A stretch of DNA of 64,000 nucleotides, taken from positions 3,742,020-3,806,019 of the forward strand of contig JAGGNK010007559.1 in assembly GCA_017590115.1 (NCBI GenBank). Reading direction: 5' to 3'. This document shows, piece by piece, positions 27,601 through 39,027 of the stretch; the stretch's first letter is position 1; every line of letters begins with the position of its first letter. The translations under genes were made by a program, and so were the position numbers. The notes under the pieces are model-generated. The model ran no database searches, was not told where the DNA came from, and saw only the letters and a program-made list of their open reading frames with translations. Origin of the DNA: Montifringilla adamsi. Its lineage: Eukaryota > Chordata > Aves > Passeriformes > Passeridae.

Positions 27601-30600
27601 TCCCTCTGGAAAAAGTGTAAGAATATTTTCTGGTCAGAAGGAATTTTCCCTGTCAGTAATGGCATCCTTTGCTTCATTTGATCTGCTGTTGAAATTATAT
27701 TGATGATTGAGTTCTGCTGACTCTGATTATCCTAAAAATCTATTCAGCTGTTTTTATGATCTTACTGACAATTTTCTACTGTAAAGAGAAAAAAATCCTT
27801 ATAAGCTTGTGTTTGAGTTCTTGTGTTTGGTTTTTAGAACAGGGTTAGAAAAAATGTGATGGAAAAGAGTTATTTGGGTTAGTAAAGCACCAACTTGCCT
27901 TCATCCTGCTGCCAGCATGTAACCTCACAGGGTGCCAGTGACCAGGTGTTTGGGAGCTGCCTCTGTTTCTGTTACCAAATGTGGGTGGGATTATGATAAG
28001 GACGTGTTTTTGCAGAAAAGAAAACAATAGTTCTTTAACTGATAAAGTGTGACTTTTCTAGAATAATAAAACACAAAGGGTAGTTACCATTTGTCCTGGT
28101 TTCAGTTTTATTCACCATTAATTGCTTCCAAATAAGTAAATAAAAGTGGAATGGGTCAGTGGTTGATTTGCCAGGTACTTGTGAGGGAATGTTTTGTGCA
28201 GCTGCAATATCTGGAAGAGGAAGAGGTATAATCTGTGTTTATTGGCATCTGTTTTCTAATCTGGATGACAAATCCTACTGCTTTGGTGCAGGGGTCACTT
28301 AAAAGGCTTGAGCTAATCTTAAGGTATTCCCAAGACAATTCTTTTGGAGATTGCAAAAAGCAAATAGTTTGCACAGACAATAGGATTTAACTTAATATTG
28401 TACGTCTAGAATTGTGTAAGTAATGACCCTGTTTACACTGAATCGTAAAAGAATGCCTGTAGCTCAGTTATTGAGGGAACCTTGTCATAGATCTTCAATA
28501 CACCACTGGCAAAACAAGGGGCAAGGTTGTGGTGTGAGAGAAGCAAATATTGCTCTGGGATTTCAAGTTGTGCTTCACTTGGACAGCGTCAGTGATGCGG
28601 AGGAGTGTCCCCATTACTGCTTGGCTTGGAGCAATGCTGTAAATAGTTTTGAAGTGAATCCCTGGTGGTATTCTATTTCCTTTATCTCATTCCACATCTC
28701 TTAAGCAGTTTAGATGTGTGTAAATCAGAGTATTTTTTTTAGACCATTAGCTATACTCACCACTCTGTTTCAGTGTGCCTTGGATTTATATCTGGCTTTG
28801 TTCCATGAGCTTAATGTGATCAGAAAGCTTGCTTTGTGATTGCTCTTCAAGTGACATCTTTTCTGTTGTTTATTTTAGGACTTTGGGTTGATTTGGAAAT
28901 GTCCTACAATGGATCTTTTCTAATGACCCTGGAGACCAAGATGAATTTGACCAAACTTGGTAAAGAGCCACTTGGGGAGGCGTTTAAGGTTGGCGAGATC
29001 GGCAGGGAAGGGTAAGGGATGGCAATGGTGCTTTCATTGTGAAAAGCTGGGCTTTCCCTTGTGTGTTTGCAGCTCTGGCTCTGCAGTAGATTGAAAGGGG
29101 TTTTGGGGATGTTTCATACAAGTGGGTGTGGAAGGTGGCTTTTCTGTGCTACTTTATTGTTTGGTCACGCTATTGATAATAATTTTAATAAAAGGCTTCT
29201 GTGGTACAATTATTTTATATATATATTTCACTTGGGTTTTAAAATGCCCTGTGACTAAAATTTAGTTTTGTCTAATGTTTGATCTGGGGTTTTGTCAGAT
29301 AAAACTCAAATACTGGAGATACACACATGCAGAAATAGAGATAGGTGTAACAGGCTACTGCAGCATGGTACAGCTGCAGCTGGAAACCATGGAGTAGTAA
29401 ACAATGTGGAAGGTAAACAGACTCTAATTGTTATGTAAAGACCTTTTCAAAAGCTTTATTGCATCGTGGGAGTAATCCCATCCCTGCTTTAGTCTCTATT
29501 TTTCCTCATTGCCACCTTCTGTTTGCCTGCTATGCCTAAGTGAAATTCCTTATGTAGATGAACTAATTAGCAGACCCCATACAGTAACTTACCTCCTTTG
29601 TATTTGTGCTTTCCCTCTCATTTTGGCCATGTTTGAATGTCATCCATTGCCCATTTGTATTAAGCTAGTGAGTGGCACCTATCAAATATCCATCCCTGGA
29701 TGGATCCACTCCCAGCTCTGAGGTCCATTTTTATTTTTGTGCTGTATTCTCTTTGTACTTAAATCTGCAGGCCCTGAACAGTAGGTGGTCTCTGATTTAG
29801 TGGACAACCACTGCCTACAAATCAAGAAAATAGTCTCTAAATCTGGCCATTTGTTTAGCTATAAACAAAATGGTATGGTCTTTCACAATTAAGATACTAG
29901 ATGCTTTGTATACTTATGTCATAGCTCTGACCATTTATTCTGAGATAGCTTGAAGTAATACTTACAGCAGCACTATATTTCAGTGCAGTCATGACAAGAA
30001 AATAAATGTGAAAAAAACTAATGGCTGAATGATCTCATACACTGGTAGAAATTCAGAAGATTTTAAATCGACCTAGATTTTCATTGTCACTGCTTGAAAT
30101 AAATATTTCTGAATTTACATCACTATAACTGGTAGATGTGAATTTTTCAAAATCTGTTTAATCCTACCTACCCAAAAAATGGGGGATAGAGGAGGAAATG
30201 TCTATACAAATCAAATTATTGCTTTTCTTCCCCACCCCTTCAGGATTTTCTTTGTGTATTTTCATATCTGTTCAGTGCAGGAACAGCCTCAGAAATCATT
30301 AGTGAACACTCTGATTCATATTTAAAAATCAGGTTGCTGCTGGATGAGCTATAGGCCCCCAGCAAGGCAGATTTAAGTGCCTGTAGCCAAGCAACCAGTT
30401 ACTTGAAGGTATCAGCATTAACTGCATTGCTCCCTGCACAGGGTTGGGATGTTTCAAAGCTCAGGGCCAGGTAGAAGCTTTACATAAAGAACAGTCTAAT
30501 GTATTCTAGTTTGGATGAGGGTTTTTTTGTTGCTTGGTTGCTTTTTTGGTTTTTTTTTTCTTAAAATGGATATTAAATAAATTAAGGACTGAAAAGTATA

Positions 30601-33600
30601 GAACAGTTTGATTCTCGTCTCTGCCTTCCAATGTGTTAGTTAATTTTAATTCTACTGGCTTTTAAAATTATCAGTTGACAGTTGCTGTGACAAATCAAAT
30701 TACTCTGCATGTGTTTGCATCCATGGTCATGTTGTCAGTAAGTGATGTGTGTTGGTTGCTGAGCTCATTTCTGGCCCTTAGGAGCTCAGAACAAACCATC
30801 TCTTGAGATGCAGTAACCACAAAGTGATGTGAGAAAGGCACCTACTCATCCAGAGAGAGGAGAGGGGGGAGCAGCTCTGGGGTTTAACTGTCTGTGGCTG
30901 TTGTCAGTGTAAAGCGAGACAAATGGGTCACTGTTGCACTTGCTGTTTGAAATAGAAGTGAAATGTGCAGAGACAGTCTGATAATGCTGTCTAGCATGCC
31001 CTCTCAGGAAAGTGCTGCTCTCAGAAAGAATAGGAAACTATTTAATTGCCAGTTTTATAAAAGTAATACATCACAGATGCTGCTAAACAGGAGTTGAGGC
31101 AAAAGCAGGCAGGTTAACCCAAAGTTACTGTAGTTTCTTAACCCATCAGTCCTTTTGGCTTTGTTGAACCACATAAAAACAAACTGACAAATGGCAATTC
31201 ATAAAATATTGTGCAATCTTTACAGGAACAATACAGTAGCTCCAAGTGATTTTTTTCTGCCAATGTTTGTGCCATATAAATGGTCCATTGTATACAGCGC
31301 TCCCCTGAAATCTCACTCAAGCTTATTTATTGTTGCTTTGTTTAATGCGAGGAAATCCTGTGGTCTGTGCCACGTGGTGTTTCTGAGGCACTTCAGAGGA
31401 CCTCTTCAACTAGGAAATAAAACACCTTGTAAGAAGGTGACACCTTTGAAAGACCTGAGAATGCCCAGAGCACGATTTGAATTGGGTGCTAAAGTGCACA
31501 GGAAAGAGAAGTGAGGTCACACCCTGGTGGAAAACGTGCAGTTTGAATCTGACCTAAAAACGTGAATTTCTGTGAGGAACAGCTCCAGCCTTGCTATTTG
31601 GGCCAGTGACAGGCACCACCCACCATCCCCCATGTCCTCAGGGAGGTGGCTCAGTTTGGTTTGCTCCTTCATTCCTCTGCAGGTACAAAACAGGATAGGA
31701 AGAGGTTTGCAATCCTGATTCCACAGCCTGGGTAGGAAACACTTCAGTATGGACAGGTCCTGGGATTACTGCTCCAGTGGGGAAGGAGTCTTGTGCACTG
31801 TGAGCTGCACTTGAACTGTCCCTTCACATTAGGACTTCATACAGCAACCACCAGTTTGTCCTGTGTGCAGAATAACAGGCAGTGGCCTCAGTCCGTGCCC
31901 TGTCTGAGGTTATTAATGCTTCAAATACATTTGCAAGAACACACACACACACACACACACAAAAAGAAAGAAGACACAGCTATAAAGTGTATTCTGAACA
32001 TGCTGTAGAGTATTATATTCGTGGGTATAATCCCTAGGGCTAGAGCCATATATTTTTGAAACCTGTGTTGTATAACTGTTTCAAGCTCTTGCATTCAGTA
32101 AAGATCTGTTAATTCTGAAGTGTATCCACTGTATCCTTCTCTCATTGAAATCCGTTTAAAAGATTTGAAATTTTTCTTGTGACTGTGTACATAAAATCTT
32201 CCACAGTTCAAGTCTAGGAATTAGTCACTACTGTGTGGTATTTTGTACCCAAAGGGCAACACTTGTTTATTACTTTACTTTTTTTTTTTCCCCACGACAT
32301 TCAAACGAAATGGTTTGTCCAATCCTAATTCTGTTCAACTCATGAAAAACCATGAGCCGCAACAGAGATGCTTCCAAATGTATTTTGAATAATCTCCACA
32401 TGTGATTTGAGTATGTAGAATAGCCACCCCCGTGCCAGCCTCTTTTTATGAAGGATTATGTTCCACTGGGGAAAACAGATTCCTGTTTTGAAAGCTGGTT
32501 CTACCAGACTGGCTTCAGAGTGGTTTTGGTTTTATTCTTTTAGATAGCATTTATAAAAGAGGGGAGGGGACAGTTCAGGAACCTGTAATGTCAGCCAGAG
32601 CTGTACAGGATGAATTGCTATTTAAGGATATTCCATTTGACCTGGAAATTGCATTGTTTCAGTTTCAGGCCAAGGGCGTATTGTCTGGCAGACAGCGATG
32701 AGGAATCCTCCAGCGCTGGCTCTTCGGAGGAAGATGATGCTCCTGAGCTGGCAGGAGAGAAGCAGGTGACCCCAGGAGCAGAAGGGTGAGCTGTTTTAAT
32801 CCTTCCCTCCCCCCACACCTGATAGCTGGTGCCAGTCCTGTGATGCTCTTTGTCCCCAGAATGGCAGAGTGTGAGGCTGTCCAAGCCATGAAGCAGCCCC
32901 AGCTGCCCGTTTCCAGGGCAGCGGGCAGCAGAGGAGCCCTGCTCACCCCAGCCCTGCAGGGACACCTCCCATCCCTCCTCTGCTGGATTGCTGGGGGGCC
33001 AGAGAAGCTCTGGGGACCTTCCCCGGTGTGTCCCACCTGGTAGCAGAGCCAAGAACAGGATTTTGTGTGAAAACTTGAAACCCTCTCTATGCAGTATTAC
33101 TCCTATGCTTATCCCGCTGATCCCTGATTGCCAGCATTCCATTTTCTTTTCTTTAAGAAAACAACTGTTACTCAAGCCTGTTTTTCTTGCTCAGTTTTGA
33201 TTTGGATTTTTTTTTTTCTTCCCTTGAGGACTTTGTGTCTGTGGGCTGTGCAATACTGCCCTCTGATGCTGTGCATGGATTTCAAAGAAAATTTCCCAAC
33301 ATCAGTGATGCCACATCATTCCTTGTTTTGGCTGTGGCTCTGATTTTTTGCTTTCTGCATCTGATTGCAATTATGCCATGCAGTGAGAAAGCTGAATGTC
33401 TGAGCCCAGAATGTCTGAGACAATCACAATGTTTTCTATGTCTGAACATATCTAAGTGATTTTTACAGTGAATATATCAGCAGGCTCATGACTTATTCAA
33501 AATGTTCCAGAGAATTTTAGTATTTTACTCCTGAACACTTTTGAAAATTGTGTGAAGAGTTGTTTGAATTACTGCAATTGATGCATTTCATATCTTCTTG

Positions 33601-36128
33601 AAATTCATAGACCATATAAAGAACTCTTTATCAAGAGGACAAAGAGGGAGAATAAAGAATCTTAATGCAAAATACTGAAAAAAATTTCTTACACCTATTA
33701 AAAATGTGCATTACTACCACTACAGAATCTGGTGGGAGAATAATTTCTTTCTCTGGGTAAAGATACAGCTAGTATAAAATCCCAAAGACAAAATTCATTT
33801 TCTCTTTTTATATCAGCTGAACAGTTTTTTGTCTTATGTTGTGCTAAGGACAAAACTGTAAAAGTTTGTGTAAGAAAAAATTTATTTTTTCCCTGAATAG
33901 GAAAATGTCATTTCCTTAGGAAGGTTATCTCTGCTACATAACACCAAGAGCCACAATTAGACATGATATAGTGTGTGGAAAATACCAAATGTGCTATTTT
34001 TGGAGTGTGTATTTCCAACATGAGATAGGGGTAAGAAAAAACATATTCAGCCCTTAAAGCATGTTTCAAAAGCCAGGAATGCTGTCTGACACAATTGCCA
34101 GGAAAAGCCCACTTTCAGCAGACACAGTTAACCATTTTTGGAATATCATTCCACCCACTGCCAAAACTGTTTTCCTCTTCTTTTTCAGCATCCTTATACT
34201 TGTAAATGCTACAGTACCTTAAAATTAAAACATTTTTGTTCAGCACGCACAGTTAAATAATCAGATGCAATGGCTGGGCCTTCTATGCTGATGATTTGTG
34301 CGCATCTTGGTGCATCAGTGTCTTGACAGTTTTTTTTAATGGTTTTAGGGAAGTTGTCACTTCTCATGCCAGCTTGCTGGCATTAATGGTCTAAGTGTAT
34401 TTGCAGTTTTAAAAAAGGTTGTTTCCAGTGCCATCTGGGAAAGAGTGTTCAGACTGAACAGTTCCTGCCAGACACTTGTAGCTGACAGAATACAGCTGCT
34501 GGGTGCAGACCCTAGGATGTACTGCTTGGCAACATATCTGTTCAGAATTTTTATATCAAAAACTTTAATGATTTAATAGAAAATCCATGTCTGTCTTAGC
34601 AAATAGGTTTAAGAAAATTATCTTGATGTCCTTTTTCTATTCTCTATCTAAAGGTATGTTGGAGGATATCGGACAAGTAAAATCATGAGAATTGTGGATA
34701 AAATTACGAAGTCAAAATACTTTCAGAAAGCAACAGAGACTGAGTTTATTAAGAAAAAAATTGAAGAGGTCTCCAATACTCCATTGCTGCTAACAGTTGA
34801 AGTACAGGAGTGCAGAGGAACACTAGTGATTAACATTCCACCTCCACCCACTGACAGAATATGGTAAGAGGAGCTCAGAGCAGAGCTGGGCAATGTTTCA
34901 GGTGTGCTACCCCACGGGCTGGCTCAAGTGGGTTCTGGGCAAGGAGCAGTACAAATTTGTTGTAACTGGGTAGGAACTGTTACTAAGAGCTAATTGTTAC
35001 AGTTTTAAGTACTTACTTTCTTAGGGTGTCTGTAGTAAATCCTGCTCTGTGTTCTGTCCCCAGGTACGGCTTCCGAAGGCCTCCCTACCTGGAGTTAAAA
35101 GCGCGGCCAAAACTTGGTGAGAGAGAAGTGACTCTGGTTCATGTAACAGACTGGATAGCAAGGAAACTGGAACAAGAGTTCCAGGTGTGTTCCCTTCACA
35201 TTCTCCTTTCATTGATTATAGTTTTGGTCAATTAAAGGGGGGGGGTGTTTAATTTTCACATGTCCTCTATTTCATTTATAATCAGTCGTGTCCTCCACTG
35301 CTCCCAGCCAGGGGGATGGATGTTGAGAGCTTACCTGAAACTGACTGCTGGGATGGTCTCAAGACTCATGTGTAGACCTGGGTGGAAATCTGTTTTAGAG
35401 ATGAAAATGACCTTTCTTTGAAATAGGTACCATGGTAAAATTTGCAATACTCAAATAAGAACATGATCCTACATGTTCTTAGATGATAGGGGGCCAAACT
35501 GTTGCCTAAAATTAAGAACAGATAAGGCACTACTTCCTCTTACTGCTTCCTTTAAAGTAATTTTAAAAAAAACACATTGACCGTAGTGCAAAAAGGAAGA
35601 AGCCCCCTCCAAATACATGTAGGATAGGAATAGTGACCACCTTGATTCTGGACCCCAACCTATACAATCAACCAGAAATCAAAATCAATTATTTTACTAA
35701 AAGTGCATTTTGAAAGTATATGGATGGGTAAGAGCTGAGAAAGGAATTAGGAAAAGTTGATGATGTTTCCTGTAGTGCCATTTTAATTGAATGAAATATG
35801 CAGAGATATTAATATTTCCGAGTTTCATTTACAACTGTAACACAACAAAATGGTTTAAGTTAATGGACACTGCAGTGACTCAAACCATGCTGAGCTTGAG
35901 AACTTTTCTCTGTAAATGTGTTGCATTTTTTAAACTAAAATTGGAAAACTAAGGTTTCAAGTGACATATGTAATGTAACTTCATTTCATTGCATCTTTTT
36001 CCCAGAAAATCTTTGTCATGCCAAACATGGATGATGTCTATATTCCTTTAATGCACTCAGCCATGGATCCCCGCTCCTCCATATGCCCTCCTCAAGATCT
36101 GAGCACGGAGGCCTCTGATCAACCATGA
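10995..36128 (+). CDS. TEX2: TEX2, SMP-domain lipid-transfer protein of the ER (whole coding region, 11 exons)
   Basis: Joining 10995-12623, 18862-19062, 20698-21025, 22134-22381, 23699-23848, 25208-25307, 28879-29011, 32663-32785, 34654-34863, 35064-35184 and 36006-36128 gives an uninterrupted 1,121-residue protein, close to the length of human TEX2. All introns are GT-AG and phases match at every join. In order: a disordered Ser/Pro-rich and acidic N-terminus, a hydrophobic membrane hairpin (about 470-515), a PH-like domain interrupted by a charged insert (about 545-720), a Ser-rich linker, and the SMP domain (about 812-1095). SMP proteins, including the yeast relative Nvj2, are ER-anchored and move lipids at membrane contact sites; that role is family knowledge. 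The start at 10995 is the first ATG after the splice acceptor; an in-frame ATG at 10956 lies in the intron. Identity is near certain from collinearity with the vertebrate protein. Confidence 0.97.
12624..18861 (+). other. TEX2 intron after first coding exon
   Basis: This intron of about 6.2 kb runs from gtgagg to ttctctag. I see no further TEX2 exon. Contents: a GC-richer patch at about 15730-15930 in an otherwise AT-rich intron, a 16-bp tandem repeat at about 13833-13864 (two copies of a unit containing ggctgtctctg), T runs at 13723-13734 and 14762-14773, and an exon-like open stretch at 17674-17798 noted as a finding. No recognisable transposon. Confidence 0.8.
18862..19062 (+). CDS. TEX2: TEX2 coding exon 2 (residues 544-610)
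   Basis: The acceptor is ttctctag|gga and the donor is agcaag|gtgagt, phase 0 on both sides, 201 bases. It encodes the segment from GWMNEIYNYDPETYH to the TDSK end, almost unchanged in vertebrate TEX2. This is the first part of the PH-like domain, directly after the membrane hairpin. Confidence 0.97.
19063..20697 (+). other. TEX2 intron
   Basis: Intron from gtgagt to cctttag. I recognise no gene or repeat family in it. The longest frames in both directions are short and resemble no known protein. Confidence 0.8.
20698..21025 (+). CDS. TEX2: TEX2 coding exon 3 (residues 611-720, PH-like domain)
   Basis: The acceptor is cctttag|att and the donor is gccag|gtactc. It is 328 bases and ends after the first base of a Gly codon. 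It contains ISLVPKSLARKRIWNKKYPI, then a charged Glu/Lys-rich insert of low conservation (about 640-670), then VLYLFGRTGREKEEWFRRF, which has the conserved Trp of the final PH helix. PH-like domains often contact phosphoinositides, but binding by this one is not shown by the sequence. Confidence 0.97.
21026..22133 (+). repeat. TEX2 intron with a TA microsatellite and a poly(A) run
   Basis: Intron between gtactc and gaatgtag. It contains an uninterrupted TA dinucleotide run at about 21484-21502 and 19 consecutive A at 21732-21750. The A run could be the tail of an old retroposed sequence, but no element body is recognisable next to it. Nothing else is supported. Confidence 0.8.
22134..22381 (+). 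CDS. TEX2: TEX2 coding exon 4 (residues 720-802, Ser-rich linker)
   Basis: The acceptor is gaatgtag|ggg and the donor is aaaaag|gtaata. It is 248 bases, starts by completing a Gly codon and ends in phase 0. It encodes the LPAHSRADSQSG segment, the HSRSSSKGSGEEI motif and the conserved NVRQKMLLDYNIYM block. It links the PH-like and SMP domains, and its serine clusters make it a likely region for regulatory phosphorylation (inference). Confidence 0.96.
22382..23698 (+). other. TEX2 intron
   Basis: Intron from gtaata to ttttcag. A GC-richer patch occurs at about 22740-22830. No gene, RNA or transposon recognised. Confidence 0.8.
23699..23848 (+). CDS. TEX2: TEX2 coding exon 5 (residues 803-852, start of SMP domain)
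   Basis: The acceptor is ttttcag|ttg and the donor is ataaag|gtactt; exactly 50 codons, phase 0 on both sides. It encodes a Glu run, then EAWVNALLGRIFWDFLGERYW and KKIQMKLSKIK. This amphipathic start of the SMP domain is nearly invariant in vertebrate TEX2. Confidence 0.97.
23849..25207 (+). other. TEX2 intron
   Basis: Intron from gtactt to cttttag. No recognisable feature; open frames on either strand are short and unlike known proteins. Confidence 0.8.
25208..25307 (+). CDS. TEX2: TEX2 coding exon 6 (residues 853-886, SMP domain)
   Basis: The acceptor is cttttag|ctg and the donor is cagag|gtaaaa; 100 bases ending after base 1 of a Gly codon. It encodes LPYFMNELTLTELDMGIAVP and the ILQAFKP segment. 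SMP (TULIP-type) folds form a hydrophobic tube that takes up lipid acyl chains; this exon supplies part of it. Confidence 0.97.
25308..28878 (+). other. TEX2 intron
   Basis: Intron of about 3.6 kb from gtaaaa to tattttag. AT-rich and without a recognisable repeat family, RNA or coding exon. Confidence 0.8.
28879..29011 (+). CDS. TEX2: TEX2 coding exon 7 (residues 886-930, SMP domain)
   Basis: The acceptor is tattttag|gac and the donor is gaagg|gtaagg; 133 bases. It completes the split Gly, then reads LWVDLEMSYNGSFLMTLETK and the KVGEIGREG end. It leaves the next codon (Gly) split 2+1. Confidence 0.97.
29012..32662 (+). repeat. TEX2 intron with a CA microsatellite
   Basis: Intron of about 3.7 kb from gtaagg to tgtttcag. 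It contains an uninterrupted AC dinucleotide run at 31939-31961 and T-rich tracts at about 30532-30560 and 32277-32289. No exon or transposon recognised. Confidence 0.8.
32663..32785 (+). CDS. TEX2: TEX2 coding exon 8 (residues 930-971, acidic loop in SMP region)
   Basis: The acceptor is tgtttcag|ttt and the donor is gaagg|gtgagc; 123 bases, entered and left with the same phase, so skipping it would keep the frame. It encodes FRPRAYCLADSDEESSSAGS followed by an acidic stretch. It looks like a surface loop with casein-kinase-like acidic serines (inference). Confidence 0.96.
32786..34653 (+). other. TEX2 intron
   Basis: Intron from gtgagc to tctaaag. The first 270 bases are GC-rich and the rest AT-rich. 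No gene recognised; frames of 70-185 codons on both strands around the exon are shadows or chance. Confidence 0.8.
34654..34863 (+). CDS. TEX2: TEX2 coding exon 9 (residues 971-1041, SMP domain)
   Basis: The acceptor is tctaaag|gta and the donor is atatg|gtaaga; 210 bases ending two bases into a Trp codon. It encodes the YVGGYRTSKIMR segment, then KITKSKYFQKATETEFIKKK and TVEVQECRGTLVINIPPPPT, all strongly conserved SMP sequence. Confidence 0.97.
35064..35184 (+). CDS. TEX2: TEX2 coding exon 10 (residues 1041-1081, SMP domain)
   Basis: The acceptor is gtccccag|gta and the donor is ttccag|gtgtgt; 121 bases. It completes the split Trp and reads YGFRRPPYLELKARPKLGER, then EVTLVHVTDWIARKLEQEFQ. 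The preceding intron is only 200 bases (34864-35063). Confidence 0.97.
35185..36005 (+). other. TEX2 last intron
   Basis: Intron of 821 bases from gtgtgt to tttcccag. A short G run lies at about 35237-35246. Nothing else seen. Confidence 0.85.
36006..36128 (+). CDS. TEX2: TEX2 last coding exon (residues 1082-1121 and stop)
   Basis: The acceptor is tttcccag|aaa. Forty codons encode KIFVMPNMDDVYIPLMHSAM followed by DPRSS and a diverged acidic tail ending in DQP, with stop TGA at 36126-36128. The final residues match the vertebrate C-terminus in position and ending. Confidence 0.97.
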   Translation, partial: KIFVMPNMDDVYIPLMHSAMDPRSSICPPQDLSTEASDQP

Positions 36129-36479
36129 CATGTGAAGACTCTTGCAGTTTACAGTATTATAAAAGTTACTCTCATGGTTTTATAAACTGTGCTGTAGTTC
36201 TCGTCCTTAACTTGTGCCACTCTCCCCCCTCCCAAGGACTGCCTTTCCCCGTTCCTGTGTGCTCACTTGCCTGGTTATTGTTCCCGTGTACTTCAGCTAC
36301 ATGAAGTTCCATTCCATTAAGCTGTTGATTTATTTTTGTACTGGCTGCCATCAGGATTTTAACTGGGAGGCTGAGGTGACCTGTTCTTTGTGGGGAGGGA
36401 GGAGGAACTCAAATGTAACAGATCAAGGAGCTTTTGATGCACCTTTCGTTCAGCTTGTTTTCATGCTATGTTAATGTGC

Positions 36480-36485
36480 ATTAAA
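36480..36485 (+). terminator. candidate proximal poly(A) signal of TEX2
   Basis: ATTAAA, the commonest variant signal, followed about 15 bases later by a GT-rich stretch (gttgtttgg). It would give a short 3' UTR. Confidence 0.4.
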
Positions 36486-37992
36486 GCATTGAAAAGTTGT
36501 TTGGCAGCAAAGGAACTGCGTGCCAAATGGAAAAAATCCTAAATAAGGAATGAATTTATAAAACTGGAAGAATATTTTTCTTTCTCAGGCAGTTGGAGGT
36601 GTAGAATGAACTATTTTATGTTCTTTCACTTCTGCAGTCAATAGCTTGTGTCAAGCAATCGAAATATGAAATGCTTTCAGGATAAAAGAATGTAAATTGG
36701 ATGTATAGGTGATATTGTGATTCAGTGTGCTGTATACACATTACTTTTTTCATACAGAACTTCTCCTTTTTTTGGGAAGCAATTAGCCATAAAACACACA
36801 ACTATCAGTGAAGGTGGGACTGTCAGATTTTTGTAAATGAGGAAAAAAAACTGGTAAAGCCATGAGACCAAACCATAGCAAGCCGCCTTATAGTGAGGTA
36901 CAATCACCTTGGTTCCTGATTAATTCTGAATGTTTATAGAGACATGAGCACACACACCAAGTGTCAACACTGCACATCTCCAGGAGTAGCGACCTAACTG
37001 TGCATAGAGCCTCTTGCTGTGATGGAACACCCATTCTTTCTGACAGGAGTTTGTTGCTGTGAGTCTTTTCCATTGCACTGTGTTTACACCCAAGGCATGG
37101 GCTGGGATCCTCAGTTGCAGCCCCACACATGACAGCACCTGGTGCTTGTGGAAGCAGCTGTGGCTGACAGATTTTGACCCCCGTGCATTGGTTTCTTGGC
37201 CTTCGTGGCATAGGAATTCAAGCATTGCAGTTGATTGAGCTGATCATGATTAAATGCTCTTTCTGCTAATTAGTGGCCAAAACTAAAGGGGAAGGGGGAG
37301 CTGCCTTTAATTTGTCAAGTGTAATGAATCAAGGCTAAATGTATGCAGTAAATTCAAGGTTTGAACACTACATATCCACTCCTTAACACTTAATATTTTT
37401 CTGATACTCAGTGTTGCCAACTGTTCATGGATGTCAGAAAATGTTTTAGTTTACAACAAAGGTGAGTTTTGGCTCTCCTTTTATAACATGATTTTTTTTT
37501 TTTCCCAAGTAATTTTTTAAGAAATTTTTTTGTATGTTGTGTTGTCACATTTGATGTGAATCAAAATTTCCATGTATAACTTGATGATTTACCATCTCTA
37601 AATGAAGCTATTCTATTGAAGGTTTTTTAAACAGCACCTTGCCTGAAACAAAAGCATTTAATATATTTAAAATTAATTCTATATTTGAACACCTATTTTG
37701 GTTACCTTTAATTGAAATATTAGTAGTTATATTTGTTACCTGAACTCCTCCTTGACCATTCCAGGCTGTGTATATTCTGGGGTTTGCTGATTTTGTAGGC
37801 ATTATTTGCCTTTCATGAAGTCTGCATGTCTTGTACGCAGGTCTTTTATATGAGTTAATTTCTATGTGCAATAACTTAAGTCAAAGGACTAGATGCACTA
37901 ATGTGTAAACAGATTTAGACTTATTACACAAGATTGTCATACTGCACTTCATAAACTGTGGGTAACTACAATCTGCTTGCTTGGTTTTATTA

Positions 37993-37998
37993 AATAAA
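37993..37998 (+). terminator. candidate distal poly(A) signal of TEX2
   Basis: Canonical AATAAA about 1.87 kb downstream of the TEX2 stop and 700 bases before the CpG island of the convergent snoRNA host gene. No strong GT-rich element follows, so use is uncertain. Confidence 0.45.
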
Positions 37999-38020
37999 TT
38001 TATCCCATGTCAAACAACTC

Positions 38021-38690
38021 AGTAAATTTCATTTCTACAGCATTCAGCCACTATCTAGTGCAAATTGTTTTAAAAACCTTATTAGAAAGGCAGCTTCCTA
38101 GTAAGAGTGTGCCCCATGCTTTGCAGACTCATAAATGTGGCATGACAGGTTCAGAGTTAACCAGTGCTTAGCTCTGAAAGGAAAAACTAAATTTAATTTT
38201 ACTGTCATGAATCTGAAGTTCACCACACCAGCTAGTATTCATATAAGGAATATGCTTTAAGAACATGTTTGCATAGCTGGTAAAACTGTGAAAGGATTAC
38301 CAGCAGTTACAGAACAGAGGTGACACACATCCACATCTGCCACCTTTGAGCTCAATGATCCCTTACAGTCTGCCTAGACCCTGCCCTATTCCTGTACGTC
38401 CTGTGTGGTTACACATCTTGTGTACTGACAGGAAATGCTTTACCTCCCCCGACTGACATATAAAAACAGTACCCCCCCTAAGAAGCTGCAGCTTAAGTCA
38501 CAGCAGTCTTTTAAGGTGTTTTGCACCACGTGCATAATGACCTCCACTCCTGGAAGCATTTCTTCTGCCTCCAAGCTGGTTCACCCAGCTGCTCTAATCC
38601 TGCAACAGCTAGGCAGGAATCCCAGGCCTTTTGTTCCTTTTTTACAACTTCACCCTGAACTTCTGAAGGAAAACTACAGCCGTCGCTTCG
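38021..38690. other. spacer between TEX2 3' end and CpG island
   Basis: AT-rich sequence grading into GC-rich sequence. A + strand open frame entering the island (38435-39151) has no start context, splice signals or recognisable protein and I treat it as chance. Nothing else seen. Confidence 0.6.
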
Positions 38691-39027
38691 GCTGGGCGGA
38701 GTCACACAGCACCGCGATGAGTGACCCGGCTCTGGGGGCCCTGGCACCGCCCTCCGGCCGGGAGCGGGCTGCCCTTGCAGGAGGCGGGCAGATCCGGCAG
38801 ATCGCTCCCCGCTGTGTCCCCGCGAGGGTGGCACGCACGCGAACAATGTCACTTGCTTTTAAAAGCGCCGCCCGGGTCGGGCCGAGCAGCGCCAGTTATG
38901 AACAAGCGCTTCGCTGTAGCACCGCTGCTTGGCCGGCGGCGCCAGGCGGGCACCGCCGGGTCAAAGGCAGTGCGGCACGCGCGGAAGAACCAGCCGGACA
39001 CGTTCTGGGGGCACAAGCTTTATTTAC

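Larger units (their letters stand above)
36129..38020 (+). other. TEX2: TEX2 3' UTR (end uncertain)
   Basis: After the TEX2 stop there is no further coding sequence. Two plausible ends exist: a variant signal ATTAAA at 36480-36485 followed by GT-rich sequence, giving a UTR of about 370 bases, and a canonical AATAAA at 37993-37998, giving about 1.9 kb. The AT-rich composition continues to about 38.4 kb. Which site is used cannot be read from the sequence. Confidence 0.55.

Noticed and set aside
32618..33175. 185-codon - strand open frame around TEX2 exon 8
   Set aside because: Antisense shadow of a real exon and its GC-rich intron start.
39019..39024. AATAAA on the - strand as the certain end of the snoRNA host gene
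   Set aside because: It overlaps a plausible second donor (39027) and lacks a clear downstream GT-rich element, so the end is left open.
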